Assembly: GCA_016716565.1 (NCBI GenBank)
Contig: JADJWC010000004.1
Location: 372,001-436,000, forward strand
DNA: 64,000 nucleotides
DNA from: a bacterium
GTDB lineage: Bacteria; Bacteroidota; Ignavibacteria; Ignavibacteriales; Ignavibacteriaceae
Reading direction: 5' to 3'
Part shown: positions 25,994-33,545 of the stretch, piece by piece
Position numbering within the stretch: position 1 is the stretch's first letter
How the letters are laid out: every line of letters starts with the position of its first letter
Notes under the pieces: generated by a model
Seen by the model: the letters and a program-made list of their open reading frames with translations, nothing else
Database searches by the model: none
What the model was told of the DNA's origin: nothing
Position numbers and translations under genes: made by a program

Positions 25994-27109
25994 TTAATTC
26001 TTGAGTATTTCTTTCATTGCATTGACCAATTGATTGATATTCTTTTCATTACTTGAATAACCCATCAATCCTATTCGCCAAACTTTACCAGCTAGTTCTC
26101 CCAATCCAGCTCCAATTTCAATATTAAAATCATTGAGTAATGATTGACGAACTTTTGCTTCATCAATTCCTTCAGGTACAATAATAGAAGTAAGTTGAGG
26201 TAATCTTTCGTCTTCTTTAACAAATGGCTTCAAACCAAGCTTATTCATTTCTTCAATCAATATATTACCATTAGCCTGATGCCGATCCCAGGAATTTTCA
26301 ATTCCTTCCTCTTTTAAGATTAGAAGAGATTCATACAATGCGTACAGAGAATTAATTGGTGCTGTGTGATGATAAGCTCTTTTCGAACTTCCGCCCCAGT
26401 AGCTGAGAATCAGATTCAAATCCATAAACCAGCTTTGAACTTGAGTTTTTCTATTCTTTATGTATTCAACTGCTCGTTCATTAAAAGTGACAGGAGAAAG
26501 GCCGGGAGGGCAGGAGAGACACTTCTGTGAACCTGAATATGACACATCAATATTCCATTCATCAATCAAAACAGGAATTCCTCCGAGCGATGTGACGGTA
26601 TCCGCAACTACAATACAATTATTTTTGTGCGCAATTTCTGTAAGTATCTTGATATCACTCTTTGCGCCAGTCGATGTTTCTGCGTGAACAAATGCACAAA
26701 CTTTTACATCTTTGTTTGCTTTGAGTGTATCTTCGAAAATCTGAGGATCAATTGCTTTTCCCCAGGGAATATTTATTACGACGGCTTCAGCCTCACATCT
26801 TTCAACAATGCTTTTCATTCTTCCACCGAATACACCATTAATGCATACAAGTACTTTTGAACCGGGCTCAATTAAATTAACAAGACAGGTTTCCATTCCA
26901 ACAGAGCCGGGTCCTGAGACCGCAAAGGTAACTTCATTTTTTGTTTGAAAAGCATACTTCAGTAATTCTTTAATTTCATCCATCAATTCTATGAACTTTG
27001 GATCAAGATGTCCGATCGTTGGACCAGACATCGCACTTAAAACTCTTGGATGAACATTTGATGGACCGGGACCCATTAAAATTCTTTTAGGAGGAATAAA
27101 TTCTTTCAT
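25994..27109 (-). CDS. alanine-glyoxylate aminotransferase family enzyme
   Basis: PLP class V aminotransferase (371 residues), similar along its length to animal AGXT1, which converts glyoxylate to glycine with alanine or serine as donor. Visible features: LMGPGPSNVHPRVL, VSGPGSVGMETCLVNL, ETSTGAKSDI, VADTVTSLGGIPVLID, the PLP lysine in SGSQKCLSCPPG, HHTAPINSLYAL and WRIGLMGYSS. It follows the aldolase gene by 8 nt, so it would take up the glyoxylate that HOGA releases. Serine-pyruvate or 2-aminoethylphosphonate aminotransferase are the alternatives, less likely given the context. Confidence 0.88.
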   Translation of the reverse strand: MKEFIPPKRILMGPGPSNVHPRVLSAMSGPTIGHLDPKFIELMDEIKELLKYAFQTKNEVTFAVSGPGSVGMETCLVNLIEPGSKVLVCINGVFGGRMKSIVERCEAEAVVINIPWGKAIDPQIFEDTLKANKDVKVCAFVHAETSTGAKSDIKILTEIAHKNNCIVVADTVTSLGGIPVLIDEWNIDVSYSGSQKCLSCPPGLSPVTFNERAVEYIKNRKTQVQSWFMDLNLILSYWGGSSKRAYHHTAPINSLYALYESLLILKEEGIENSWDRHQANGNILIEEMNKLGLKPFVKEDERLPQLTSIIVPEGIDEAKVRQSLLNDFNIEIGAGLGELAGKVWRIGLMGYSSNEKNINQLVNAMKEILKN

Positions 27110-27117
27110 AATGTACC

Positions 27118-28002
27118 CTACTCTATTAATTCAGCTTTCTTTAAAATTATCTTTAGCTCGATGATACTGGCTTCGCTCAGTGGCTCAAGTGGTAACCTGG
27201 GATGACCACCAAAATATCCTATTAAATCCATTGCAGCTTTTAATCCTGCAACACCATATTTTGCTGTTACTGCTTTGTTAACCGGAATCATTTTATTCTG
27301 TATCTCCAACGCCTTTTGATAATTCTGTTCGTTTAAATTTGATAAAATTTGAAAACATTGGTCAGGAGCTATGTTTGCAAGCGCTAAAATTCCAGCAGCA
27401 GCTCCGTTCAATATTCCATTATACAGAACTGATGCCGTTCCGACAATCAATTTAAAGCCTGAATGGACATTTGCAGCAATCTCAGAAATTCTCGAAGGAT
27501 TTTCAGTACTATCTTTCAGACCAATGATGTTTGGGTGATTTGCTAATTCTATAATTGTCTCGGTTTCAATATTCACATTTGTAAACTTTGGAACATTATA
27601 AATTATAACGGGAATCATCACGCTGTCAGCTATTCGGGTATAGTAATTCAAAAATGAGTGATGCTTCATATCTGCTTTATAGAATGATGGTGAAATTATT
27701 AAGGCATAATCAGCACCAGAATCAGCGGCTTCATTTGTCAGCAAGATTGTATCCTTAATTGATTCCATCCCGGTGCCAGCAATAATTGTCCGCTTGGTAT
27801 GCTCCCGAGTAGTCCTAATCAATAAAAGTTTTTCTTCCTTCGTAAGGAATACACTCTCACCATTAGAACCAAATAAAACATACCCGGCTAGTAATTTTAA
27901 TTCATACTTTTTCAAATTATCGATTAGCTTCTCAGGTGCGACCTCATCATCATTGAAAGGAGTCACAAGTGGAGGATAGATTCCTTTTAATGTATTCGCC
28001 AT
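27118..28002 (-). CDS. DapA-family aldolase, probably 4-hydroxy-2-oxoglutarate aldolase
   Basis: A 294-residue Schiff-base TIM-barrel aldolase. The lysine is in IIGLKDSTEN and the tyrosine in VIIYNVPKFTN. The true lysine-pathway DapA is encoded elsewhere in this window (33546), so this is a paralogue. As I recall the animal HOGA1 sequence, long stretches line up: IYPPLVTPFNDD, the GSNGESVFLTKEE motif, ANHPNIIGLKDS, ALANIAP, NKAVTAKYGVAGLKAAMD and GYFGGHPRLPL. HOGA splits 4-hydroxy-2-oxoglutarate into pyruvate and glyoxylate in hydroxyproline breakdown. It sits between the proline dehydrogenase and AGXT genes, which fits exactly. Confidence 0.82.
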   Translation of the reverse strand: MANTLKGIYPPLVTPFNDDEVAPEKLIDNLKKYELKLLAGYVLFGSNGESVFLTKEEKLLLIRTTREHTKRTIIAGTGMESIKDTILLTNEAADSGADYALIISPSFYKADMKHHSFLNYYTRIADSVMIPVIIYNVPKFTNVNIETETIIELANHPNIIGLKDSTENPSRISEIAANVHSGFKLIVGTASVLYNGILNGAAAGILALANIAPDQCFQILSNLNEQNYQKALEIQNKMIPVNKAVTAKYGVAGLKAAMDLIGYFGGHPRLPLEPLSEASIIELKIILKKAELIE

Positions 28003-28028
28003 AACTTATTTATTTTTAATTATTAATA

Positions 28029-28958
28029 TTATTTACTAAATATATTTTTTAACACGAAACCAACATTCGCCGGTCTTTCTGCTAGACGCCTCATATACCA
28101 CGGATACCAATGCTCACCATAGCTTATAAGCGTCCGGATTTTATATCCTTCTTTTTCAAGTTTGTATTGCTCAGAAGTCTTGATCCCATAAAGCATCTGG
28201 AACTCGAATTTATCTTTTGGGATTCCAATTTCTTCTGATTTATTCTTCACTTGCTCCTGAATACTCAAATCGTGTGTTCCAAAGGCAACTCGTATTCCCT
28301 GATCACTAATTTGATTCAGCAGATAATCAGATATAGCAATATAATTTTCATTTACCTGAGATAAGTTAGGAAATGCTACAGACGAAGGTTCTTTATATGC
28401 ACCTTTAACCAATCGTATCCACGGATTTATTTCCATGATCTTTTTAAGATCATCCATTGTGCGGTAAAGATAAGCTTGCAGACACAATCCTACATTCTCA
28501 TAATTTTCCTTTGCTTTTTTGTAGAAGCTAATTGTTTTATCAACGTAAGAACTATCTTCAATGTCAATAAAAACATTGTTGTTAAACTTTATTGCTTTCT
28601 CAGTAATGTTTGTAAATAACTCAAATGTTTTTTCAAATGACAGATCCAATCCAATCTGGGTAAGCTTTAATGAAATTTCAATATCCAGTTTTTCACTATT
28701 TATTTTCTCCAAAACTTTCAGATAATGCTGAGCATTTTCTTCAGCTTCCTCTATTTTAGTGATATTTTCACCAAGATGTGTTAAAGTAGTAGGAATATTC
28801 TGCTTAAGTAGTTCTCTAGATGCTTCAATTGCAGATTCGGTTGTGGTTCCGGGCATAAATCGTTTTACGGCTCTTTGAACAAATTTCATTTCTGGAATTT
28901 GTTTTTTCAGCCATTCATTTTTTGAAGCCCATAAAAGTATGTTTCTGCCAATGTTCAC
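28029..28958 (-). CDS. proline dehydrogenase family protein (proline or hydroxyproline oxidase)
   Basis: FAD-dependent monofunctional PRODH of 309 residues. The barrel motifs are visible: LDIEISLKLTQIGLDLS, CLQAYLYRTMDDL, RLVKGAYKEP, VAFGTHDL, FEFQMLYGI and the C-terminal YGEHWYPWYMRRLAERPANV, which holds the flavin and substrate carboxylate. It oxidises proline to pyrroline-5-carboxylate, or hydroxyproline to the 3-hydroxy analogue. First gene of the operon, 26 nt before the aldolase gene. With HOGA and AGXT next door, hydroxyproline is the likelier substrate. No P5C dehydrogenase gene is in the window. Confidence 0.92.
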   Translation of the reverse strand: MNIGRNILLWASKNEWLKKQIPEMKFVQRAVKRFMPGTTTESAIEASRELLKQNIPTTLTHLGENITKIEEAEENAQHYLKVLEKINSEKLDIEISLKLTQIGLDLSFEKTFELFTNITEKAIKFNNNVFIDIEDSSYVDKTISFYKKAKENYENVGLCLQAYLYRTMDDLKKIMEINPWIRLVKGAYKEPSSVAFPNLSQVNENYIAISDYLLNQISDQGIRVAFGTHDLSIQEQVKNKSEEIGIPKDKFEFQMLYGIKTSEQYKLEKEGYKIRTLISYGEHWYPWYMRRLAERPANVGFVLKNIFSK

Positions 28959-29035
28959 TGGTTAAGAATGATAATTATTTTTTATACAAAAATATTCAAT
29001 TTTAATCAAAGGTAGTTAATTTAATAACATAAAAA

Positions 29036-29055
29036 TGCCGGATCGATTTCCGGCA
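29036..29055 (-). terminator. rho-independent terminator between the membrane protein and PRODH genes
   Basis: Stem TGCCGGA (29036-29042) / TCCGGCA (29049-29055). On the minus strand it is followed by five T (A run at 29031-29035). It ends the unit containing the 29087-29650 gene and so separates it from the PRODH operon. Confidence 0.75.
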
Positions 29056-29086
29056 CTCCTAAATAAAAATTTTTTATTTGTCCTCA

Positions 29087-29650
29087 TTAAACTGTCGGCC
29101 ATAGCCAGCCGAAAATTCCTCCAGTGAAGAGAGCATAAATCAACCCATCAAACATTGATTTGAGAGTTGCTGACCAGCTTCGATTATACCAAATACTGTT
29201 TTGCAATAATGCTAGTCCATATCCAACAAATGCTGTTACACCTGCCAAACGAAATACTGAAAGATAATGAGCTCCTTCCGGAAGAGCTCGACCAGCTACG
29301 TACGCAGCAAATATCCCAACGATTATCGAATATATAAACCAAAGTACAAGTTCCTTTGCCATACTCGGTGAACTGCGGTGCATAATTGTCATCACACCAA
29401 CCGGTCCTTGTTTCATCTTTTCCAGGAATTCCTGTGAACTCATATCTTTCATATTTTTAGGACGTGGAAAATGATAATCACCAGGCGGAATATTGTGTTT
29501 ACGTAAATCATCCAGCACTGCTTTTTCTGAAGGAAGCTCTTTGTAATCATTTGAATGATAGCCAAGCACCATATGGATAATGGAACTAATGATGAATACG
29601 GCAACTGCGGAAAGCAGTATTGGAAGTAAAAGAGACGTTATTGGAACCAT
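29087..29650 (-). CDS. hypothetical integral membrane protein
   Basis: A 187-residue protein not recognised. It has one N-terminal helix (SLLLPILLSAVAVFIISSII), a hydrophilic loop of ~60 residues with PPGDYHFPRPKNMKDM, then three helices ending LFTGGIFGWLWPTV. It lies 111 nt downstream of the glycyl radical enzyme and has its own terminator, so it may be expressed alone or by read-through. Ribosome site AGGAGGT is about 7 nt before the ATG. A role in the neighbouring pathway is possible but unsupported. Confidence 0.8.
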   Translation of the reverse strand: MVPITSLLLPILLSAVAVFIISSIIHMVLGYHSNDYKELPSEKAVLDDLRKHNIPPGDYHFPRPKNMKDMSSQEFLEKMKQGPVGVMTIMHRSSPSMAKELVLWFIYSIIVGIFAAYVAGRALPEGAHYLSVFRLAGVTAFVGYGLALLQNSIWYNRSWSATLKSMFDGLIYALFTGGIFGWLWPTV

Positions 29651-29761
29651 TGCATAACCTCCTGATATTTGATGAATGTTAATTATTCCCTCTGGGGTTA
29701 AAAATAAGAAAAATGAAATGAGAAAAGAAAAATTTCTAAGCTATAAAAAAATCTTTCCGAG

Positions 29762-32131
29762 TCAGTAACTAACTTGCTCGGTCCTTTTAATTATCTCTTC
29801 CTGCAATTCAGGGGTTAGATCAACAAAGTAATCGCTGTAACCTGCAACACGGACAATCAAATCCCTGTAATTCTCAGGATGTTTTTGTGCTTCTCGTAAA
29901 GTTTCAGCATCAACCACATTAAACTGTATGTGATGCCCATCCATCTTAAAGTAAGATCTGATTAAAGAAACTATTTTGTGGATTGATTCTTCTCCATCAA
30001 AAATTTGTGGTGAGAATTTTTGGTTCAGCAAAGTTCCGCCTGTCCGGAGATGGTCAATCTTGGCAGCAGATTTTAAAACTGCAGTCGGACCGTTTACATC
30101 GGCTCCCTGTACGGGTGAAATACCTTCCGAAACGGGAAGTCCTGCAAGTCTTCCATCAGGAGTCGCGCCGGTAACACTTCCAAAATAAATGTGACTTGTA
30201 GTCGGCAATAAATTTATTCTGAAATGTCCGCCTTTGGTGTTAGGTCTTCCGTCAATCGCTGAGAAGAAGATCTCAAAGATTTGCTTTAAAATATCATCTG
30301 CATAATCGTTATCGTTTCCATACTTTGGAGTTTCATTCAGTAACAGATTTCTGATTTCATCAAATCCCTCAAAGTTTTTGCTAAGAGCATTAAGGAATTC
30401 TCCCATAGTAACTTTCTTTTTCTCAAAAACATTATACTTTATAGAAGTAAGTGAATCAGTAACTGTTCCAATTCCAACTCCCTGTATGTACGAAGTATTG
30501 TATCTTGCGCCACCGTTGTTGTAATCCATTCCTTTTTTAATACAATCATCAATCAACAAGGACATAAACGGCGCAGGGAGGTATTCGGCGTAAAGCCTTT
30601 CTATGATAATATTACCTTTAATTTTAATATCAGCAAAGAAATTGATTTGCTTTTTATATGTTTCAATTAATTCTTCAAAATTTTGAAATGCTTTCGGATC
30701 TCCTGTTTGGATACCTATTTGCTTTCCTGTCTTGGGATCAATTCCATTGTTTAATGTTATTTCAAGAATTTTTGTAAGATTGAAGTAGCCAGTGAGAACA
30801 TAACTTTCTTTTCCAAATGCACCAGTTTCAACGCATCCGCTAGCACCACCATTTCTTGCATCAATAATAGATTTGCCCTGTCTGAGCATTTCCTGGATGA
30901 TTGCATCGGTGTTAAATAGCGAAGGCTGACCATATCCTGTTTTAATGATTTCCAAAGCTCGTCTCACAAGCTGATCAGGATTTTTTCTGCTGATCTGCAC
31001 CATAGAGCTTGGCTGAAGCAAACGCATCTCTTCAATTACATCAAGAATAAGATAGGTAAGTTCATTAACTGCATCTTCACCTCTCTCATTAACACCGCCG
31101 ACATTAATGAGACAGAAATCTGTATAAGTGTTACTCTCTTTTGAAGTAACTCCAACTTTTGGTGGTGCCGGTTGATTGTTGAACTTAACCCAGAAAGACT
31201 GAAGCAGAATTTTTGCACCTTCTTTGTCAAGCAGTCCGGATTCAATATCCCGTTTGTAAAATGGATAAAGATGTTGATCAAGTCTGCCGGGATTAAAAGA
31301 ATCCCACGTGTTCAATTCTGTAATTACACCGAGATGAACAAACCAGTAGTACTGAAGAGCTTCCCAAAAAGTGTTCGGTGCATTTTCAGGGATACGATTG
31401 CAGATGCCTGCCATTGTTTCAAGCTCATCTCTTCTCGTTTTATCTTTTTCATCTTTTGCCAGATCATATAGTTTATTGCTGTATCTTTTAGCAAAATTTA
31501 TCAGAGCATCAGCAGCGATGTTCATTGCATTCAGTTCTTCACGTTTCTCAAATGCTTTTGGGTCATTGTAGAAGTCGAGTGAGTTTAGTGATTCATTTAT
31601 TTTTTCTTTGAAGTCTTTCAATCCCATTCTATAAATTTTATCATCAAGTACAGTATGACCGGGAGCCCGCTGCTCCATGAACTCAGTAAACACACCTGAA
31701 GAATAAGCTTCTTTCCATTCTTCATCCATCTCGTTAAATATTCTGTCTCTGATGGATCTTCCGCTCCAGAAAGGCATTACTTTTTCCTGTTGATATATTT
31801 TTGTTTCATCATCAACCTTAAATGAAATTTTATCACGATTGTGAAGAATATCAAAATCTTCAAGACTGTGTGTGCATAATTCCGGATAAGTTGGAGTTGC
31901 TTTTGGTGAAGGACCTCTTTCACCAACAATCAATTCATTTTCACCAACATATAATTCTTTATTCTTAAGTATGTATTTGAATGCTCTGGCTCGGGCAACA
32001 GGCACTGAACATTTTTCTGTTTCACCGCTTGCATAAAATTCAGTCAGGAGTCGTGCTCGTTCGATGGAGATTCTTTCTTCAGTATTTAGACTTTGTTCTC
32101 TTAGCTTTTTAATTCTTTCGTTCATTATCAA
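29762..32131 (-). CDS. hypD: glycyl radical enzyme, probably trans-4-hydroxy-L-proline dehydratase
   Basis: A 789-residue glycyl radical enzyme. The radical-bearing glycine is in RVAGYSDYF (Gly764) and the thiyl cysteine in GASGCVETGAFG (Cys433), with the Glu two residues on (Glu435) that marks dehydratases of this superfamily rather than pyruvate formate-lyase. HypD from Clostridioides difficile has, as I recall, Cys434/Glu436/Gly765, an almost identical register. HypD turns trans-4-hydroxy-L-proline into pyrroline-5-carboxylate without oxygen. The nearby PRODH, HOGA and AGXT genes support a hydroxyproline substrate. Glycerol or propanediol dehydratase and choline lyase are the alternatives. 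Overlaps its activase gene by 4 nt. Confidence 0.85.
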   Translation of the reverse strand: MIMNERIKKLREQSLNTEERISIERARLLTEFYASGETEKCSVPVARARAFKYILKNKELYVGENELIVGERGPSPKATPTYPELCTHSLEDFDILHNRDKISFKVDDETKIYQQEKVMPFWSGRSIRDRIFNEMDEEWKEAYSSGVFTEFMEQRAPGHTVLDDKIYRMGLKDFKEKINESLNSLDFYNDPKAFEKREELNAMNIAADALINFAKRYSNKLYDLAKDEKDKTRRDELETMAGICNRIPENAPNTFWEALQYYWFVHLGVITELNTWDSFNPGRLDQHLYPFYKRDIESGLLDKEGAKILLQSFWVKFNNQPAPPKVGVTSKESNTYTDFCLINVGGVNERGEDAVNELTYLILDVIEEMRLLQPSSMVQISRKNPDQLVRRALEIIKTGYGQPSLFNTDAIIQEMLRQGKSIIDARNGGASGCVETGAFGKESYVLTGYFNLTKILEITLNNGIDPKTGKQIGIQTGDPKAFQNFEELIETYKKQINFFADIKIKGNIIIERLYAEYLPAPFMSLLIDDCIKKGMDYNNGGARYNTSYIQGVGIGTVTDSLTSIKYNVFEKKKVTMGEFLNALSKNFEGFDEIRNLLLNETPKYGNDNDYADDILKQIFEIFFSAIDGRPNTKGGHFRINLLPTTSHIYFGSVTGATPDGRLAGLPVSEGISPVQGADVNGPTAVLKSAAKIDHLRTGGTLLNQKFSPQIFDGEESIHKIVSLIRSYFKMDGHHIQFNVVDAETLREAQKHPENYRDLIVRVAGYSDYFVDLTPELQEEIIKRTEQVSY

Positions 32132-32946
32132 CCACCAATTGTTACTTTACAGTTTAATTCTCTAAAGAATTGTCTGATGTTCTCCAGACTTTTTTTATCA
32201 GGTGAAACAGTATCATTCATTTTATTTTCTGTTCCAAATCTTTCATATTTTCCCTCACCCAAACGGTGATAGGGTAAAAGATTAATTCCAGCTACGTTAT
32301 TTAAATCTGAAATAAATCCCCTGATAGCAAAAAGGTTTTCGTTTGTATCTGTCAGCTCTGGAACTATTGGAATCCTGATATTTATTTTTTTACCCAATTG
32401 ATTAAGTTCAACAAGGTTTTTCAATATCAGTTGATTGGATACCCCTGTGTATTTTGTGTGAAGGTCATCACGCATTAGCTTTAAATCGAATAGGAATAGT
32501 TCTGTGGATTCAGCAGCTTTATTCATGACATCTGATGAAGCATATCCGCTTGTATCGACTGCTGTATGAATCCCTTCATCTTCACAAAGCTTAAGCAGTG
32601 CAATTAAAAAATCCGGCTGAATAAGCGGTTCACCACCAGAAAAAGTAACACCTCCGCCTGAATCATCATAAAATATTCTGTCTTTCAGAATTTCATTCAT
32701 TAATTCATCTACATAAAATTCTTTTCCGACTTCTTCCTTATCTGTTGAGAAATTATGATCGAAACCTCTTCTTGGATTGCATCCTTTATATTTTTCAGGA
32801 AGTATTTTGTGGCTTTCCGGATTATGACACCACCAGCATCGTAGCGGACATCCTTTGAAGAAAACGGTCGTGCGAATTCCCGGACCATCGTGGATTGCAA
32901 ATCTTTGAATGTTGAAAATTATTCCCCGTTTAGAATCTAAAGACAT
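32128..32946 (-). CDS. hypE: glycyl radical enzyme activase
   Basis: Radical SAM enzyme that installs the glycyl radical on HypD. The 272-residue protein has RFAIHDGPGIRTTVFFKGC, the cluster motif CPLRCWWC (residues ~33-40) and SGGEPLIQPDFLIALL. Most non-PFL activases carry an inserted ferredoxin domain with two more clusters after this motif; here the insert (residues ~45-80) contains only one cysteine (KGCNPRRG), so those clusters are absent. It is the first gene of the unit and directly precedes hypD. An inverted repeat lies upstream at 32969. Confidence 0.9.
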   Translation of the reverse strand: MSLDSKRGIIFNIQRFAIHDGPGIRTTVFFKGCPLRCWWCHNPESHKILPEKYKGCNPRRGFDHNFSTDKEEVGKEFYVDELMNEILKDRIFYDDSGGGVTFSGGEPLIQPDFLIALLKLCEDEGIHTAVDTSGYASSDVMNKAAESTELFLFDLKLMRDDLHTKYTGVSNQLILKNLVELNQLGKKINIRIPIVPELTDTNENLFAIRGFISDLNNVAGINLLPYHRLGEGKYERFGTENKMNDTVSPDKKSLENIRQFFRELNCKVTIGG

Positions 32947-32968
32947 ACACGCAAGAGTTTTAAGTTGG

Positions 32969-32994
32969 AAGTAAAATAGATAATCATTTTACTT
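32969..32994. repeat. inverted repeat between tRNA-Arg and the hypE-hypD unit
   Basis: Perfect 9-bp arms AAGTAAAAT (32969-32977) and ATTTTACTT (32986-32994) with an 8-nt centre, 23-48 nt upstream of the hypE ATG and 14 nt from the tRNA-Arg 3' end. It could be an operator for hypE-hypD or a 3' hairpin of the tRNA; no T run follows on the minus strand, which speaks against a strong terminator. Confidence 0.45.
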
Positions 32995-33008
32995 GTTTGA
33001 TATTTTAG

Positions 33009-33082
33009 TACACCCGTAGGGATTCGAACCCCAAACCTTCTGATCCGTAGTCAGATGCTCTATCCAATTGAGCTACGGGTGC
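33009..33082 (-). tRNA. tRNA-Arg (anticodon ACG)
   Basis: The 74-nt minus-strand sequence folds as a cloverleaf: acceptor GCACCCG / CGGGTGT, D-arm GCTCAATTGGATAGAGC, anticodon stem TCTGA/TCAGA with loop CTACGGA giving anticodon ACG, T-arm TTTGGGGTTCGAATCCC. The A34 is the substrate of TadA (16367). It differs from tRNA-Arg(UCG) mainly in the acceptor and anticodon stems. No CCA encoded. Confidence 0.95.
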
Positions 33083-33322
33083 AAAATTTTGTGTAACAAA
33101 TATAACTTAAATTAAAGAAAATTACAGAGCATTCTTTGTATCATATTCTGGATCGTTTATACCTGAATGGATTATTTTCTATCGTAAGCGAACTTTCAGT
33201 GCTTCATTTTAATAATTGAGACGCGAAAATTTCTCAGATCAATATCAATAATTACTCGCATCGATTTAATTGATAAATTTTCTTACCGTAGAATGGCATG
33301 CAAATTGGACAATAAGAACTCA

Positions 33323-33423
33323 GGCAAGAGTATAAAAGCGTTCATCGTAATTAAAATTTGTTAAAATTCTTAGATGCGTTGGAATCTTTGAATTTTTTGG
33401 TGAGGCGATGAACCACTCTTGCC
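33323..33423. repeat. imperfect inverted repeat in the dapA leader region
   Basis: GGCAAGAGT at 33323-33331 and GTTCATCG at 33340-33347 return in reverse complement as CGATGAAC (33406-33413) and ACTCTTGCC (33415-33423). The two arms are separated by about 58 nt. It could be a structured leader RNA if transcription starts upstream, or the remains of a small mobile repeat. The spacing between paired blocks differs between the arms (8 nt and 1 nt). Confidence 0.5.
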
Positions 33424-33481
33424 TACGATTTTCCCTTCCAGAGAAATATAAACCAAAAAACTTGTAATATTTTTCCTATTT

Positions 33482-33511
33482 TTGACAATAACTCTTAACT
33501 GTGATTATTTA
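33482..33511 (+). promoter_or_regulatory. candidate promoter of the lysine operon
   Basis: TTGACA at 33482-33487, 18-nt spacer, TATTTA at 33506-33511, 34 nt before the dapA ATG. The sequence TATTTTTG at 33478-33484 also fits a Bacteroidota -7 element (TAnnTTTG), so the exact promoter type is uncertain. Confidence 0.35.
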
Positions 33512-33545
33512 GATTTGTCTAACTTAAAAAATTTGGGAAGAATTA

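Larger units (their letters stand above)
33083..33545. other. 463-nt intergenic region upstream of dapA
   Basis: No gene is visible here. The stretch contains an imperfect inverted repeat (33323-33347 and 33406-33423) and, near its 3' end, a candidate promoter TTGACA at 33482. I looked for a lysine riboswitch because dapA follows, but saw no convincing AGAGG-type core. The length is unusual for this compact genome. Confidence 0.5.

Noticed and set aside
27118..28002. A second lysine-pathway dapA
   Set aside because: The sequence resembles HOGA1 more than DapA, a complete dapA-dapB-dapH-lysC set lies at 33546-37626, and the neighbours belong to proline/hydroxyproline breakdown.
29762..32131. 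Pyruvate formate-lyase
   Set aside because: PFL has two adjacent catalytic cysteines; this protein has a single Cys followed by Val-Glu, as in dehydratase-type glycyl radical enzymes.
16952..33082. The two similar tRNA-Arg genes as attachment sites of an integrated element
   Set aside because: Neither has an adjacent integrase or a duplicated 3' end, and the genes between them are mostly ordinary.
33083..33545. Lysine riboswitch upstream of dapA
   Set aside because: I looked for the conserved AGAGG-type core and the five-way junction order and did not find a convincing match; only an imperfect inverted repeat is present.
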